A stretch of DNA of 7,999 bases from Planctomycetota bacterium (GTDB lineage Bacteria; Planctomycetota; Phycisphaerae; WQYP01): positions 1-7,999 of the forward strand of contig JAJZOA010000091.1 of assembly GCA_021852225.1 (NCBI GenBank), written 5' to 3'. Positions within the stretch are counted from its first letter, which is position 1. Each line of letters opens with the position of its first letter. Below the pieces are notes generated by a model that worked only from the letters and a program-made list of their open reading frames with translations, was not told where the DNA came from and did not search any database. The position numbers and the translations under genes were made by a program. Shown one piece after another: positions 1-6,494 of this stretch.

Positions 1-1
1 T

Positions 2-133
2 GAGACACTACGCCACGAAACGGCTGCGTGGTCGTCCGATGTCAATGCAAAACAAAAAGGCGTCCAATGGCACATGCAGATAGCAGACGCCCGCAGAAAG
101 CTCATCAGCGTTTACCTTAAAATTATGACGTGA
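2..133 (+). CDS. IS630-family transposase, C-terminal fragment (partial at window edge)
   Basis: The frame beginning at base 2 is open to a TGA at 131-133 and gives about 43 residues. They include the stretches ETLRHETAAW, NAKQKGVQWH and ADARRKLISVY. Known of the family: many IS630 (Tc1/mariner-like, DDE) transposases end with an AAWE..RN..GV.W.F.TADAR.KLKRLYP tail, and this matches that pattern residue for residue in several blocks. The aromatic-T-T before ADAR is replaced here (HMQI) and the tail is LISVYLK rather than LKRLYP, so this copy is either divergent or decaying. The catalytic DDE core would lie upstream of the window. It may be the end of an inactive insertion sequence bordering the downstream cluster. 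I could not identify a terminal inverted repeat after the stop. Confidence 0.65.
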   Translation, partial: ETLRHETAAWSSDVNAKQKGVQWHMQIADARRKLISVYLKIMT

Positions 134-317
134 CAAAGCACTAGGTTGCCCTCTGGCAATTCTGAGGCATAAATCGCGCGATCATGCAACACGGGATTAA
201 GGCCTGTAATGCGTTAAGCACTGGGCCGTACCGCCGTATCAATTGCCAGCACCGCATCGCTTGCTCAGCCGCCTTCGGCCCCTTCTACCCGCGACGGCGA
301 TGACCGGGCCGGCCGCC
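134..317. other. Gene-free spacer between transposase remnant and NACHT gene
   Basis: No convincing coding frame is visible. A small hairpin, TTGCC-CTCT-GGCAA, lies at 146-159, shortly after the transposase stop. It lacks a T-run, so it is at best a weak terminator. A perfect 10-base palindrome, ATCGCGCGAT, lies at 173-182. A second, weaker promoter-like pair (TTGCCC at 146-151, CATAAA at 168-173, spacing 16) overlaps the hairpin and abuts the palindrome. The frame of the NACHT gene is open back to base 218 but contains no ATG, GTG or TTG before 353, so an N-terminal extension is unlikely. Confidence 0.4.
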
Positions 318-346
318 TTGCTGGAGTCGGCACGGCGAGTGATAAT
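318..346 (+). promoter_or_regulatory. Sigma70-like promoter, probably leaderless, for the NACHT gene
   Basis: TTGCTG (318-323, 3 of 6 matches to the -35 consensus) is followed after exactly 17 bases by GATAAT (341-346, 5 of 6 matches to the -10 consensus). The usual start point, 6 to 7 bases after the -10 box, falls at about 353, which is the A of the ATG. No Shine-Dalgarno sequence lies in the 12 bases before that ATG, consistent with a leaderless transcript. The motif match is direct; the function is inferred. Confidence 0.5.
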
Positions 347-352
347 TATTCC

Positions 353-3300
353 ATGCCAATAACCTTTAACTGCCAACGCTTTTGGGTTCGACAAGGTTCA
401 AGTTATAACCTTGACCACGAAGGGTATTTGGCAGATCCTGGGGAATTGGAATACGGGCCGCTAATTCGACCCGAAGTATTGGCGACGGAAAAGCTTTGGC
501 ACACCCAATGTGTTGTGCTGCTTGGCGAGCCGGGAATTGGGAAAACCACTACAATAAACGACGCAATTGAGCGCGGCCGTCAAATCTTCACAGCCAATGG
601 GGACTGCTTGTTGCACTTGGATCTGAAATCGCTGGCTGGCGATGCATACCATTTGGAAGCGATAACTAATGCAGACGTGTGGAAAAAATGGATGCCGGGA
701 AATGGCTTGCTGCATCTGTTTATGGATAGCTTAGATGAATGCAGCCTCCACGTGCCAACAATCGCGGTCGCACTATTGAAGCTCTTAAAAAATAACTCCC
801 TAATACTGTCAAGACTTCGATTACGAATCATATGCCGCACGGCCGATCTGCCGGTCTTATTAAAAGAGGGATTGCGCAACCTATTTAACGAGCATGAATA
901 CGAGGCATTCGAGCTTCTTCCACTCCGATGCGTCGACGTGGCATCGGCTGCGAAGGCGCACAATCTGAATCCGGATAATTTTCTCGCGGCGGTGCAGAGC
1001 GTCGACGCGCAGCCCTTGGCGGCAACTCCCATCACATTAAAGTTCTTAATAAATCGATTCTGCAGCGACAATTCGCTTCCGAAATCAAAGATTAATCTCT
1101 ACCGGCAGGGCTGTCGGCATTTATGCGAGGAAATAAGCCGAAGCCGACAGGCGGCCAACAAAACTGGCTCGCTCGATCCAGACCAGCGATTGGCAGTTGC
1201 CAGCCGGATTGCCGCGCTGATGATTCTGTGCAAAAAAAAGGCAATCTGCCTCGATTCACAGGAAAACATTCCGAACGCCGAGGTACTTACGCTCGAGCAT
1301 CTCAATGGCGGATCGGAGCGGGCAAAAGGTAACACGATTGAGGTAACAGAATCCCGGATCAGGGAGGTGTTAGGCACCGCACTGTTTGCCGGACGCGGTG
1401 CTGACCATCTAAGGTTTGCGCATCAGTCTTACGCTGAATTTCTTGCGGCGGAGCACCTTTCTAAAAACGGGCTTAAAGATGCCCAAATCGCTAGTCTGCT
1501 CTGTAACCGGGACGATACGAACGGCCGGTTGGTGCCGCAGCTTTCGGAGACTGGCGCGTGGCTCGCAGGCATGAGCAAACCATTCTTTAAGCGACTACTG
1601 AAATCGGACCCGCTGGCCCTGTTACGCAGCGACGCGCACGTACTAACGGATACGGACCGCAAGGACCTGATCGGTGCAATCCTCAAACAAATGGACGACC
1701 AGAAAATAAATGATTTTGATTTTTCGTTGTGGCGATATTTCGGGAGGTTCAACCACCTCGGCCTTCCCGAACAGTTGGCCCCATTCATCGAAAATAAATC
1801 CAGGAATAACATCGCCCGGCGAACTGCGATTCGAATCGTCGAGGCCGGCGCGCTAACGAAACTTCAGGATTTATTGCTGCGTGTGTCGCTCGATTCTACC
1901 GACGACCACCGCATCCGTTGCCAGGCTTCCAGCGCTTTAGGCGAGATTGGTGACGCCGCACACAGAAAGGCACTAATTCAACTTATTGGCGCATCGGAGA
2001 CGGAAGACCCAGACGACGAACTCCGCGGCAGCGCGATGCAAGCCCTTTGGCCAGAAGGCTTAATTAGCTTGGAACAACTGCTGGCGGCCATCGCGCCCGC
2101 CCGCGATCCACACCTTTATGGTGGTTATGCCTTATTCGTCGATCGTGAACTATTGCGATGGTTGAAAATGCCAACAGAGCTGCCCAAATTGCTGAATTGG
2201 CTCTCCGCGAATAACCTTAGAGGCTCCCGTGGAACTGAAAGCATTTATGCCAAACTTTCTGACGGCGCCATTCTGGCCGCGTGGAATTGTCTAAACGTTC
2301 CGGAAACGCGCGATGCTCTGGGCGATTATTTGTTAAAGCTCTATCGCGAATGCTACTCGATCCTGTCGCCTTACGCGAAAGCTCGCGATCATCATACGCT
2401 CGAACAGGATGCCGCAGGGCGGCGCCTGCTGGTAGAATCAATAGTCCGGCGAGACAACTCCGGCGATGGTTTTGCTGCCAATTGCTATTGGCTTAGCTCA
2501 GCCCGACTTATCCGGAATAACGATTTCGAATGGCTTTTAGAGCGGGCGCAAGTAGCCGAAAACGACGCGTTGACGACAAAGTTTGCCAGCCTGGCGCGAT
2601 GGGTATTACCGGAACCCAGTTCGGCCGTAACCGAAATGCTGTTGATGGCGGCGACGGCTAATGCCGCAATACACGCGGTGTTCAGCGGATTTTTGGACCT
2701 TGTTGAAATTGATTCCCCCCAGGCCGAGGCGGCGCGTGAACAACGCAATAAATTAAAGGAACTAGATTCGCGGGCTGGGCCATCCGTTCCCCTTGACCCG
2801 CCGATGAAAGACCGTGTTAAACAATGGCTTGAAGAGTTCGAATCCGGTAATATTGATTCATGGTGTCAATTAAATTATGACCTAATGTTTGATGAAACCG
2901 GGTCGCCTGGGGGCCGCAGCGAATTAGAATACGACCTTCGAAAATTACCCGGCTGGGCCACAGCCAGTATTGCGGTGCAAGAACGCATTGTTTCCGCCGC
3001 CCATGCGTATCTGGTTCAGAGCGCCCCCAAGAATAAACAATGGATCGGTACGCGTACAATTGACCGTCGGGCTTTTGCGGGTTTTCGCGCCCTATACCTC
3101 CTTTACAATTTAAAAAGACATTCGCTCGACGGCCTGAAGCCTGCGGCTTGGGAACAATGGACAGCTATCATTTTGTCTTTTCCAGTAGCGCTCGGCATTA
3201 CCGGTGAATCGGATGACATCTATCGCCTCACGGCGATGGCCTATCAGCACGCGACCAAAGAGTTCATTCGCATCCTCCAACAATTAATCGACGCTGAAAA

Positions 3301-4639
3301 TCGCGATCCAAATCTACCCACGCTTGCCGTCCTCCGTCGCCTACGGCATTGCTGGGATCGACCTCTTTGCGATGCGCTTCTGGAAAAAGCCAGGGACACT
3401 ACTCTCAAGCCCTGGGCCTTCGGTGAACTGCTTGAAAATCTGCTGCTGCATGACCCGGGGCGAGCAACGACTTTAGCCATTTCGGCAATACCTTTGCCAA
3501 TTCCTTCAAGCGGCAGCGAGAGGGATATTGCGGGCCAGGCGGCGATAAAGTTGCTCTTGCTGGCCCCAGATTGTGGCTGGTCCACGGTATGGCCTGCCAT
3601 ACAAAGTGACACCGCCTTCGGCCGCGCTGTTTTTGAATCCGTCGCAAGTGACTATCGCCAAGAATATTCTGCCGAAATGTCGAATCGCCTGACAGAGGAT
3701 CAGGCCGCTGAATTATTTATATGGCTTGAGACGCAGTACCCACAAACTGACGATCCGCAATTTAAAACGCCAGGGATGCATTTGGTCGGCCCGCGGGAAT
3801 TGCTGGGCAATTTTCGTAATGCCGTTCTTCAGGGGCTGAAAAACCGTGGTACTGCGAAATCCGCGGTGGCTATTCAGAGAATTCGTAAACATTTTTCCAA
3901 ATATTCATGGCTGAAACACGTTGAATTGGCCGCCGAAGAAATGACTCGGAGGCAGACATGGACGCCCCCAAACCCCAAAGACGTGATCGAACTATGTGTT
4001 AACGCTAACTCTACGCTTGTCCGTCATGCCGACGAACTTCAAGATTTATTAATCGAGGTTCTTCAGGAAATCGACGCGGATTTGCAGGGCGAAACGCCAT
4101 CAGCACCGGCCCTGTGGAACCAGCCGACAAGCCGGAATGATTCGACCGAGGTCCGCCCTAAAGATGAAAACCGTTTCTCCGATTGGGTGTGTCAGCAGTT
4201 GAAACTGAGGCTCTGTAACCGGGGAATCATCCCGTTTCGCGAGGTAGTCATCCGTAGGGGCGAGGGAACCCGCGAGACCAAAAGCCCGGGCGAGCGGACC
4301 GATATTTACGTAGCAGCCGTGACGCGAGCCGAATCAGAGAACGCGGGTGAGGCCATCCGCGTCATTATAGAGGCGAAAGGCTGCTGGCATTCCGAACTTA
4401 AAACGGCAATGAAAACACAATTGGTCGAACGTTATCTTAAAGACAATGCATGCCGGCACGGCATTTATTTGGTAGGCTGGTTTCGCTGCAATCAGTGGGA
4501 TAAGGGCGATAGCCGAAGGAATGAATCACCTGACTGGACGGTGGAAGATGCTCGCGATTTTTTCGACGAACAGGTAAAACAGCTTCCTGCCGACGGCCCT
4601 CGGATTCGCTGCGCGGTGTTAAATACAGCATTGCGGTAA
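353..4639 (+). CDS. NACHT NTPase with HEAT-like repeats and C-terminal PD-(D/E)XK nuclease
   Basis: This is a 1428-residue STAND-type protein, probably a cytoplasmic sensor-effector of anti-phage defence (role inferred). Residues 1-50 carry a leader seen in related NACHT proteins (RFW.R...L..GYLADP). The NTPase follows. Walker A is GEPGIGKTT at 58-66 with K64. The NACHT-style Walker B is FMDSLDE at 123-129 with D125, D128 and E129. A sensor-1-like strand, RIICR, lies near 158-162. The helical element RFAHQSYAEFLAA at 354-366 is a common NACHT hallmark. HEAT-like helical pairs appear around 485-570, and a long, probably alpha-helical region without recognised motifs runs to about 1290. The C-terminus is a PD-(D/E)XK fold: RTDIYV with D1317, IIEAKG with E1340 and K1342, and TQLVERYL with Q1356, so the nuclease core looks intact. 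Most Avs-type proteins carry the effector at the N-terminus; here it is C-terminal. ATG 353 is the first usable start in an open frame, and no clear ribosome binding site precedes it. The GIY-YIG gene follows after 60 bases. The domain calls are strong; the ligand sensed is unknown. Confidence 0.92.
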   Translation: MPITFNCQRFWVRQGSSYNLDHEGYLADPGELEYGPLIRPEVLATEKLWHTQCVVLLGEPGIGKTTTINDAIERGRQIFTANGDCLLHLDLKSLAGDAYHLEAITNADVWKKWMPGNGLLHLFMDSLDECSLHVPTIAVALLKLLKNNSLILSRLRLRIICRTADLPVLLKEGLRNLFNEHEYEAFELLPLRCVDVASAAKAHNLNPDNFLAAVQSVDAQPLAATPITLKFLINRFCSDNSLPKSKINLYRQGCRHLCEEISRSRQAANKTGSLDPDQRLAVASRIAALMILCKKKAICLDSQENIPNAEVLTLEHLNGGSERAKGNTIEVTESRIREVLGTALFAGRGADHLRFAHQSYAEFLAAEHLSKNGLKDAQIASLLCNRDDTNGRLVPQLSETGAWLAGMSKPFFKRLLKSDPLALLRSDAHVLTDTDRKDLIGAILKQMDDQKINDFDFSLWRYFGRFNHLGLPEQLAPFIENKSRNNIARRTAIRIVEAGALTKLQDLLLRVSLDSTDDHRIRCQASSALGEIGDAAHRKALIQLIGASETEDPDDELRGSAMQALWPEGLISLEQLLAAIAPARDPHLYGGYALFVDRELLRWLKMPTELPKLLNWLSANNLRGSRGTESIYAKLSDGAILAAWNCLNVPETRDALGDYLLKLYRECYSILSPYAKARDHHTLEQDAAGRRLLVESIVRRDNSGDGFAANCYWLSSARLIRNNDFEWLLERAQVAENDALTTKFASLARWVLPEPSSAVTEMLLMAATANAAIHAVFSGFLDLVEIDSPQAEAAREQRNKLKELDSRAGPSVPLDPPMKDRVKQWLEEFESGNIDSWCQLNYDLMFDETGSPGGRSELEYDLRKLPGWATASIAVQERIVSAAHAYLVQSAPKNKQWIGTRTIDRRAFAGFRALYLLYNLKRHSLDGLKPAAWEQWTAIILSFPVALGITGESDDIYRLTAMAYQHATKEFIRILQQLIDAENRDPNLPTLAVLRRLRHCWDRPLCDALLEKARDTTLKPWAFGELLENLLLHDPGRATTLAISAIPLPIPSSGSERDIAGQAAIKLLLLAPDCGWSTVWPAIQSDTAFGRAVFESVASDYRQEYSAEMSNRLTEDQAAELFIWLETQYPQTDDPQFKTPGMHLVGPRELLGNFRNAVLQGLKNRGTAKSAVAIQRIRKHFSKYSWLKHVELAAEEMTRRQTWTPPNPKDVIELCVNANSTLVRHADELQDLLIEVLQEIDADLQGETPSAPALWNQPTSRNDSTEVRPKDENRFSDWVCQQLKLRLCNRGIIPFREVVIRRGEGTRETKSPGERTDIYVAAVTRAESENAGEAIRVIIEAKGCWHSELKTAMKTQLVERYLKDNACRHGIYLVGWFRCNQWDKGDSRRNESPDWTVEDARDFFDEQVKQLPADGPRIRCAVLNTALR

Positions 4640-4689
4640 ACATTTGAGGACCCATGAAAGTTCCCAAATGCCGTTCCGCCCAAATGTTT
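4638..4689. repeat. Inverted repeat AAACATTTG / CAAATGTTT in the NACHT to GIY-YIG gap
   Basis: The arms at 4638-4646 and 4681-4689 are perfectly complementary over 9 bases and enclose 34 bases. An internal CAAATG at 4665-4670 could pair with the left arm instead, so two hairpins compete. CCCAAATG also occurs twice as a direct repeat (4663-4670 and 4679-4686). The right arm ends directly before the GGAG ribosome binding site of the next gene (4690-4693). The repeat could tune translation of the GIY-YIG gene or mark a protein-binding site. No T-run follows, so it is not a typical terminator. Confidence 0.55.
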
Positions 4690-4699
4690 GGAGTAGAAT

Positions 4700-5398
4700 A
4701 TGGCCCGAAGTCGCGGAAAGCAGCTTGTCTGCCAGATGCTGGAAAAGCTGAATGCATCCGCGTTGGAGGACTACGCGCATATCATCCGCCGCTACACCCG
4801 TGGCCGCGACGGTGTTTACGCCCTCTATCGGAATGACAAACTGTATTACGTTGGCCTGGCCCGCAATCTTCAGCGCCGCCTCAAGCAGCACCTGAAAGAC
4901 CGGCATCATGGCTCATGGAATCGATTTTCAGTCTATCTGACAATTGGCAATGCGTTTGTCAAAGAAATGGAGACGCTGCTGCTGCGTATCGCTCAACCCA
5001 AGGGCAATAAGCAGCTCGGCAAATTCGTCAAATGCCAGGACCTGCACCGCAGCGTTCGCCGCGATTTCCGTTCAGATTACAAATTAAAGGAACAGAGCAT
5101 GTTCTTACGCCAGCGGCAGGCAAAAATAGGCCAGAAGCGCGCCGACGCCGTCGGCCAGCCAATTCTTGCCCCTTATGTCCGCCGTGGCATGCCACTGCGG
5201 GCCAAACGCAGCGGCAAAGAATACAAGGCCCGCGTACTCAGGAACGGTGCAATCAAATTCCAAGGGAAGATTTACATGTCCCCATCCGGCGCCGGCACGG
5301 CCGCCCGGGGTGCATCGACCGACGGCTGGACGTTCTGGCGCTACGAACGCGCCCCCGGCGATTGGGTTCCGCTGAATGTGCTTCGATCGCGCAGGTGA
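4700..5398 (+). CDS. GIY-YIG nuclease with C-terminal RAMA domain
   Basis: This 232-residue protein is probably a single-strand-nicking or double-strand-cutting endonuclease directed by a DNA- or modification-reading domain (inference). The GIY-YIG fold covers about residues 36-105: GVY at 38-40, YVG at 50-52, a helix with R55, R59, R60 and H64, a likely catalytic Glu at E91 (METLLLRIAQP), and N103. A basic, poorly conserved linker covers 110-165. Residues about 166-216 match the RAMA domain (Restriction enzyme Adenine Methylase Associated), with the G.IYMSPSGAG and STDGWTFWRY blocks. RAMA is known from restriction and methyltransferase contexts and is thought to bind DNA. The ATG at 4700 has GGAG at 4690-4693 six bases upstream, and the first residues (MARSRGKQLV) fit the family start. 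The gene lies 60 bases after the NACHT gene without a clear promoter of its own, so it is probably in the same transcript. Alternatively it could be a stand-alone repair or homing-type nuclease. Confidence 0.92.
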   Translation: MARSRGKQLVCQMLEKLNASALEDYAHIIRRYTRGRDGVYALYRNDKLYYVGLARNLQRRLKQHLKDRHHGSWNRFSVYLTIGNAFVKEMETLLLRIAQPKGNKQLGKFVKCQDLHRSVRRDFRSDYKLKEQSMFLRQRQAKIGQKRADAVGQPILAPYVRRGMPLRAKRSGKEYKARVLRNGAIKFQGKIYMSPSGAGTAARGASTDGWTFWRYERAPGDWVPLNVLRSRR

Positions 5399-5450
5399 AC
5401 GGGCCGGAAGCAAGGCGCGGACCGACAAGGATTTCATTCAGGAGGAAATA

Positions 5451-5489
5451 GTGGCAGAAGAAACGGCTTGCCAGGAAGCCGGCAAGTGA
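5451..5489 (+). CDS. Possible 12-codon leader ORF or truncated gene start
   Basis: A textbook Shine-Dalgarno sequence, AGGAGG, at 5440-5445 stands five bases before GTG 5451. That GTG opens a reading frame of only 12 codons (MAEETACQEAGK) ending at TGA 5487-5489. It lies 52 bases after the GIY-YIG stop. It could be a leader peptide, a translated spacer, or the start of a lost third operon gene. The -35 element of the next promoter lies inside it. I do not recognise the peptide, and a chance occurrence is possible. Confidence 0.3.
   Translation: MAEETACQEAGK
5467..5486. promoter_or_regulatory. Inverted repeat CTTGCC-N8-GGCAAG over the -35 box, possible operator
   Basis: There are two perfect 6-base arms (5467-5472 and 5481-5486) separated by 8 bases. 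The left arm overlaps five of six bases of the TTGCCA -35 box, and the right arm lies in the promoter spacer. Such a placement would suit a dimeric repressor (inference). An overlapping alternative pairing, CGGCTT (5464-5469) with AAGCCG (5476-5481), also exists. No adjacent regulator gene is visible in the window. Confidence 0.4.
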
Positions 5490-5496
5490 CTATAAA
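5468..5496 (+). promoter_or_regulatory. Strong sigma70-like promoter for the third nuclease gene
   Basis: TTGCCA (5468-5473) and TATAAA (5491-5496) each match the consensus hexamers in 5 of 6 positions and are separated by exactly 17 bases. Transcription would start near 5503, giving a leader of about 90 bases before GTG 5593. A perfect 10-base palindrome, ACCGGCCGGT, at 5509-5518 lies just inside the transcript, a second candidate regulator site. This indicates that the third gene can be expressed independently of the two upstream genes. Confidence 0.6.
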
Positions 5497-5592
5497 ACGA
5501 CGTTAATGACCGGCCGGTGTTAGTCCGCCCGGTGACAATAGCTTCGCCCATTTAAGGCTGGTTGAACGGCTAAACAGAACCGGAGGATTGCC

Positions 5593-6255
5593 GTGAAAGA
5601 AGATGTGCTGGAACAATTGATGGAGGACTACCTGCACCAAGGGGGCTATTTTACCATGCACAATGTCAAATACAGGCCGGATAAGGGCTGCCAAGGTTAT
5701 AATGCGAGCCGAGACAGCGTTCATAGCGACATAGATATTTTAGCGATAAATCCAAAGAAGATAGGATACGACCGCGTCGTCGCCATAAGCTGCAAATCCT
5801 GGCAGGGCGGCTTTGATCCATCGTTTTGGATTAAACAAATTAAGAGGAAGGGCAAAATATCAGGAAGGGCGGCTTGGAAATCGTTCCGCGAGATAGCCAA
5901 CGACAAATGGGCCAGTGCGTTTCGTAAAAAGATTGCCGAACTCACGGGCACAAAACGATTCACCCTCAGGATTGTCGCAACGAAAGTCACCGGTGGAAAC
6001 GATGCCTGCAGCGAATTTGAAAAATGCGGTGAATTCCGCAAACGGTTAGGCAGGAATCCAATCGAAATACGCCTCCTCAGTACAATTTTGCATGAATTAA
6101 ATAAGCGAGGCGCGGCCATGAAGACAAACACACCAGCGAGCTCCGACATAGGCCGGCTTTTGCAGGTTATACGAGCTTCCGGCTTTAAACTGAATGAAGA
6201 TGGCAAAGCCATGCCTAAAGGGAAAGCAAAGCCGCTTAAAAATCAGCGGAAGTAG
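5593..6255 (+). CDS. PD-(D/E)XK-like restriction endonuclease family protein
   Basis: This 220-residue protein is likely cytoplasmic and DNA-directed. The core resembles Mrr-like and related restriction endonuclease folds: an N-terminal helix with E7 and E11, then SDIDILAI at 45-52 (D46, D48), then a beta strand RVVAISCKSW at 61-70. Position 66, where the canonical ExK has Glu, is Ser, giving S66-C67-K68 with the Lys intact. Residues 75-115 are basic and helical and may bind DNA. RIVATKV at 126-132 is a further core strand. A SSDIGRLLQVIRASG helix lies at 183-197, followed by a lysine-rich tail. GTG 5593 is chosen because CGGAGG (5581-5586) lies six bases upstream. The gene has its own promoter 100 bases upstream and ends about 9 bases before the toxin remnant. 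Its position after two other nuclease genes suggests the same defence cluster. Whether it cleaves DNA with Ser at the acidic position is unknown. Confidence 0.78.
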   Translation: MKEDVLEQLMEDYLHQGGYFTMHNVKYRPDKGCQGYNASRDSVHSDIDILAINPKKIGYDRVVAISCKSWQGGFDPSFWIKQIKRKGKISGRAAWKSFREIANDKWASAFRKKIAELTGTKRFTLRIVATKVTGGNDACSEFEKCGEFRKRLGRNPIEIRLLSTILHELNKRGAAMKTNTPASSDIGRLLQVIRASGFKLNEDGKAMPKGKAKPLKNQRK

Positions 6256-6263
6256 CGCGCCGC

Positions 6264-6494
6264 CCGGTCCAATATTGCTGGCTGATCGGCAGGCCATTGG
6301 TCGGAAGTTCGGGTGATGGTCTTTGGGAGGTTAGAAGCCAAATCGGTGAACGGATCGCCAGGATTATCCTTTGTTTAGATGGCCACTCTATGGTTTTGCT
6401 GCACGGATTTGTAAAGAAAACGCGGAAGGTGCCGAGGCGCGAAATTGATATTGCCGCAAAAAGGCGCGATCAAATTGAATTCACACTCCGTTAA
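6264..6494 (+). pseudogene. RelE/HigB-superfamily (Gp49-like) toxin, N-terminally truncated
   Basis: The frame ending at TAA 6492-6494 shows the C-terminal two thirds of a Gp49-like (RelE/HigB superfamily) toxin. Its key stretches are VQYCWLIGRPL, GDGLWEVRSQI, ARIILCLDG, MVLLHGFVKKTRKVP and REIDIAAKRR. These match the family order VQ.GWPIGMPL, GDGLWEVRS, IARVLF..DG, MVLLHGFIKKTQKTP. Such toxins are mRNA interferases of about 100-110 residues. Recognisable homology begins near 6264, and the frame is blocked by a TAA at 6237-6239, with no ATG before the homology. A TTG at 6297 could start a 65-residue product but has only a weak ribosome binding site. The usual downstream HTH antitoxin is not visible in any frame up to the GH57 promoter. 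It is therefore most likely an inactive remnant of a toxin-antitoxin pair, cut when the upstream cluster arrived (inference). Confidence 0.78.

Noticed and set aside
4654..4836. A 60-codon ORF with a good ribosome binding site as a separate gene.
   Set aside because: It mostly overlaps the well-supported GIY-YIG gene in another frame and shows no recognisable protein pattern. It is kept only as a possible regulatory feature.
5721..6212. A 163-codon minus-strand frame opposite the third nuclease gene.
   Set aside because: The plus strand has the nuclease motifs and a good ribosome binding site; the antisense frame shows no recognisable domain.
302..6269. Short inverted match GACCGGGC (302-309) / GCCCGGTC (6262-6269) flanking the whole three-gene cluster.
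   Set aside because: Eight bases in GC-rich flanks can easily match by chance, extension of the match needs gaps, and no target duplication is seen. It is not enough to call element ends.
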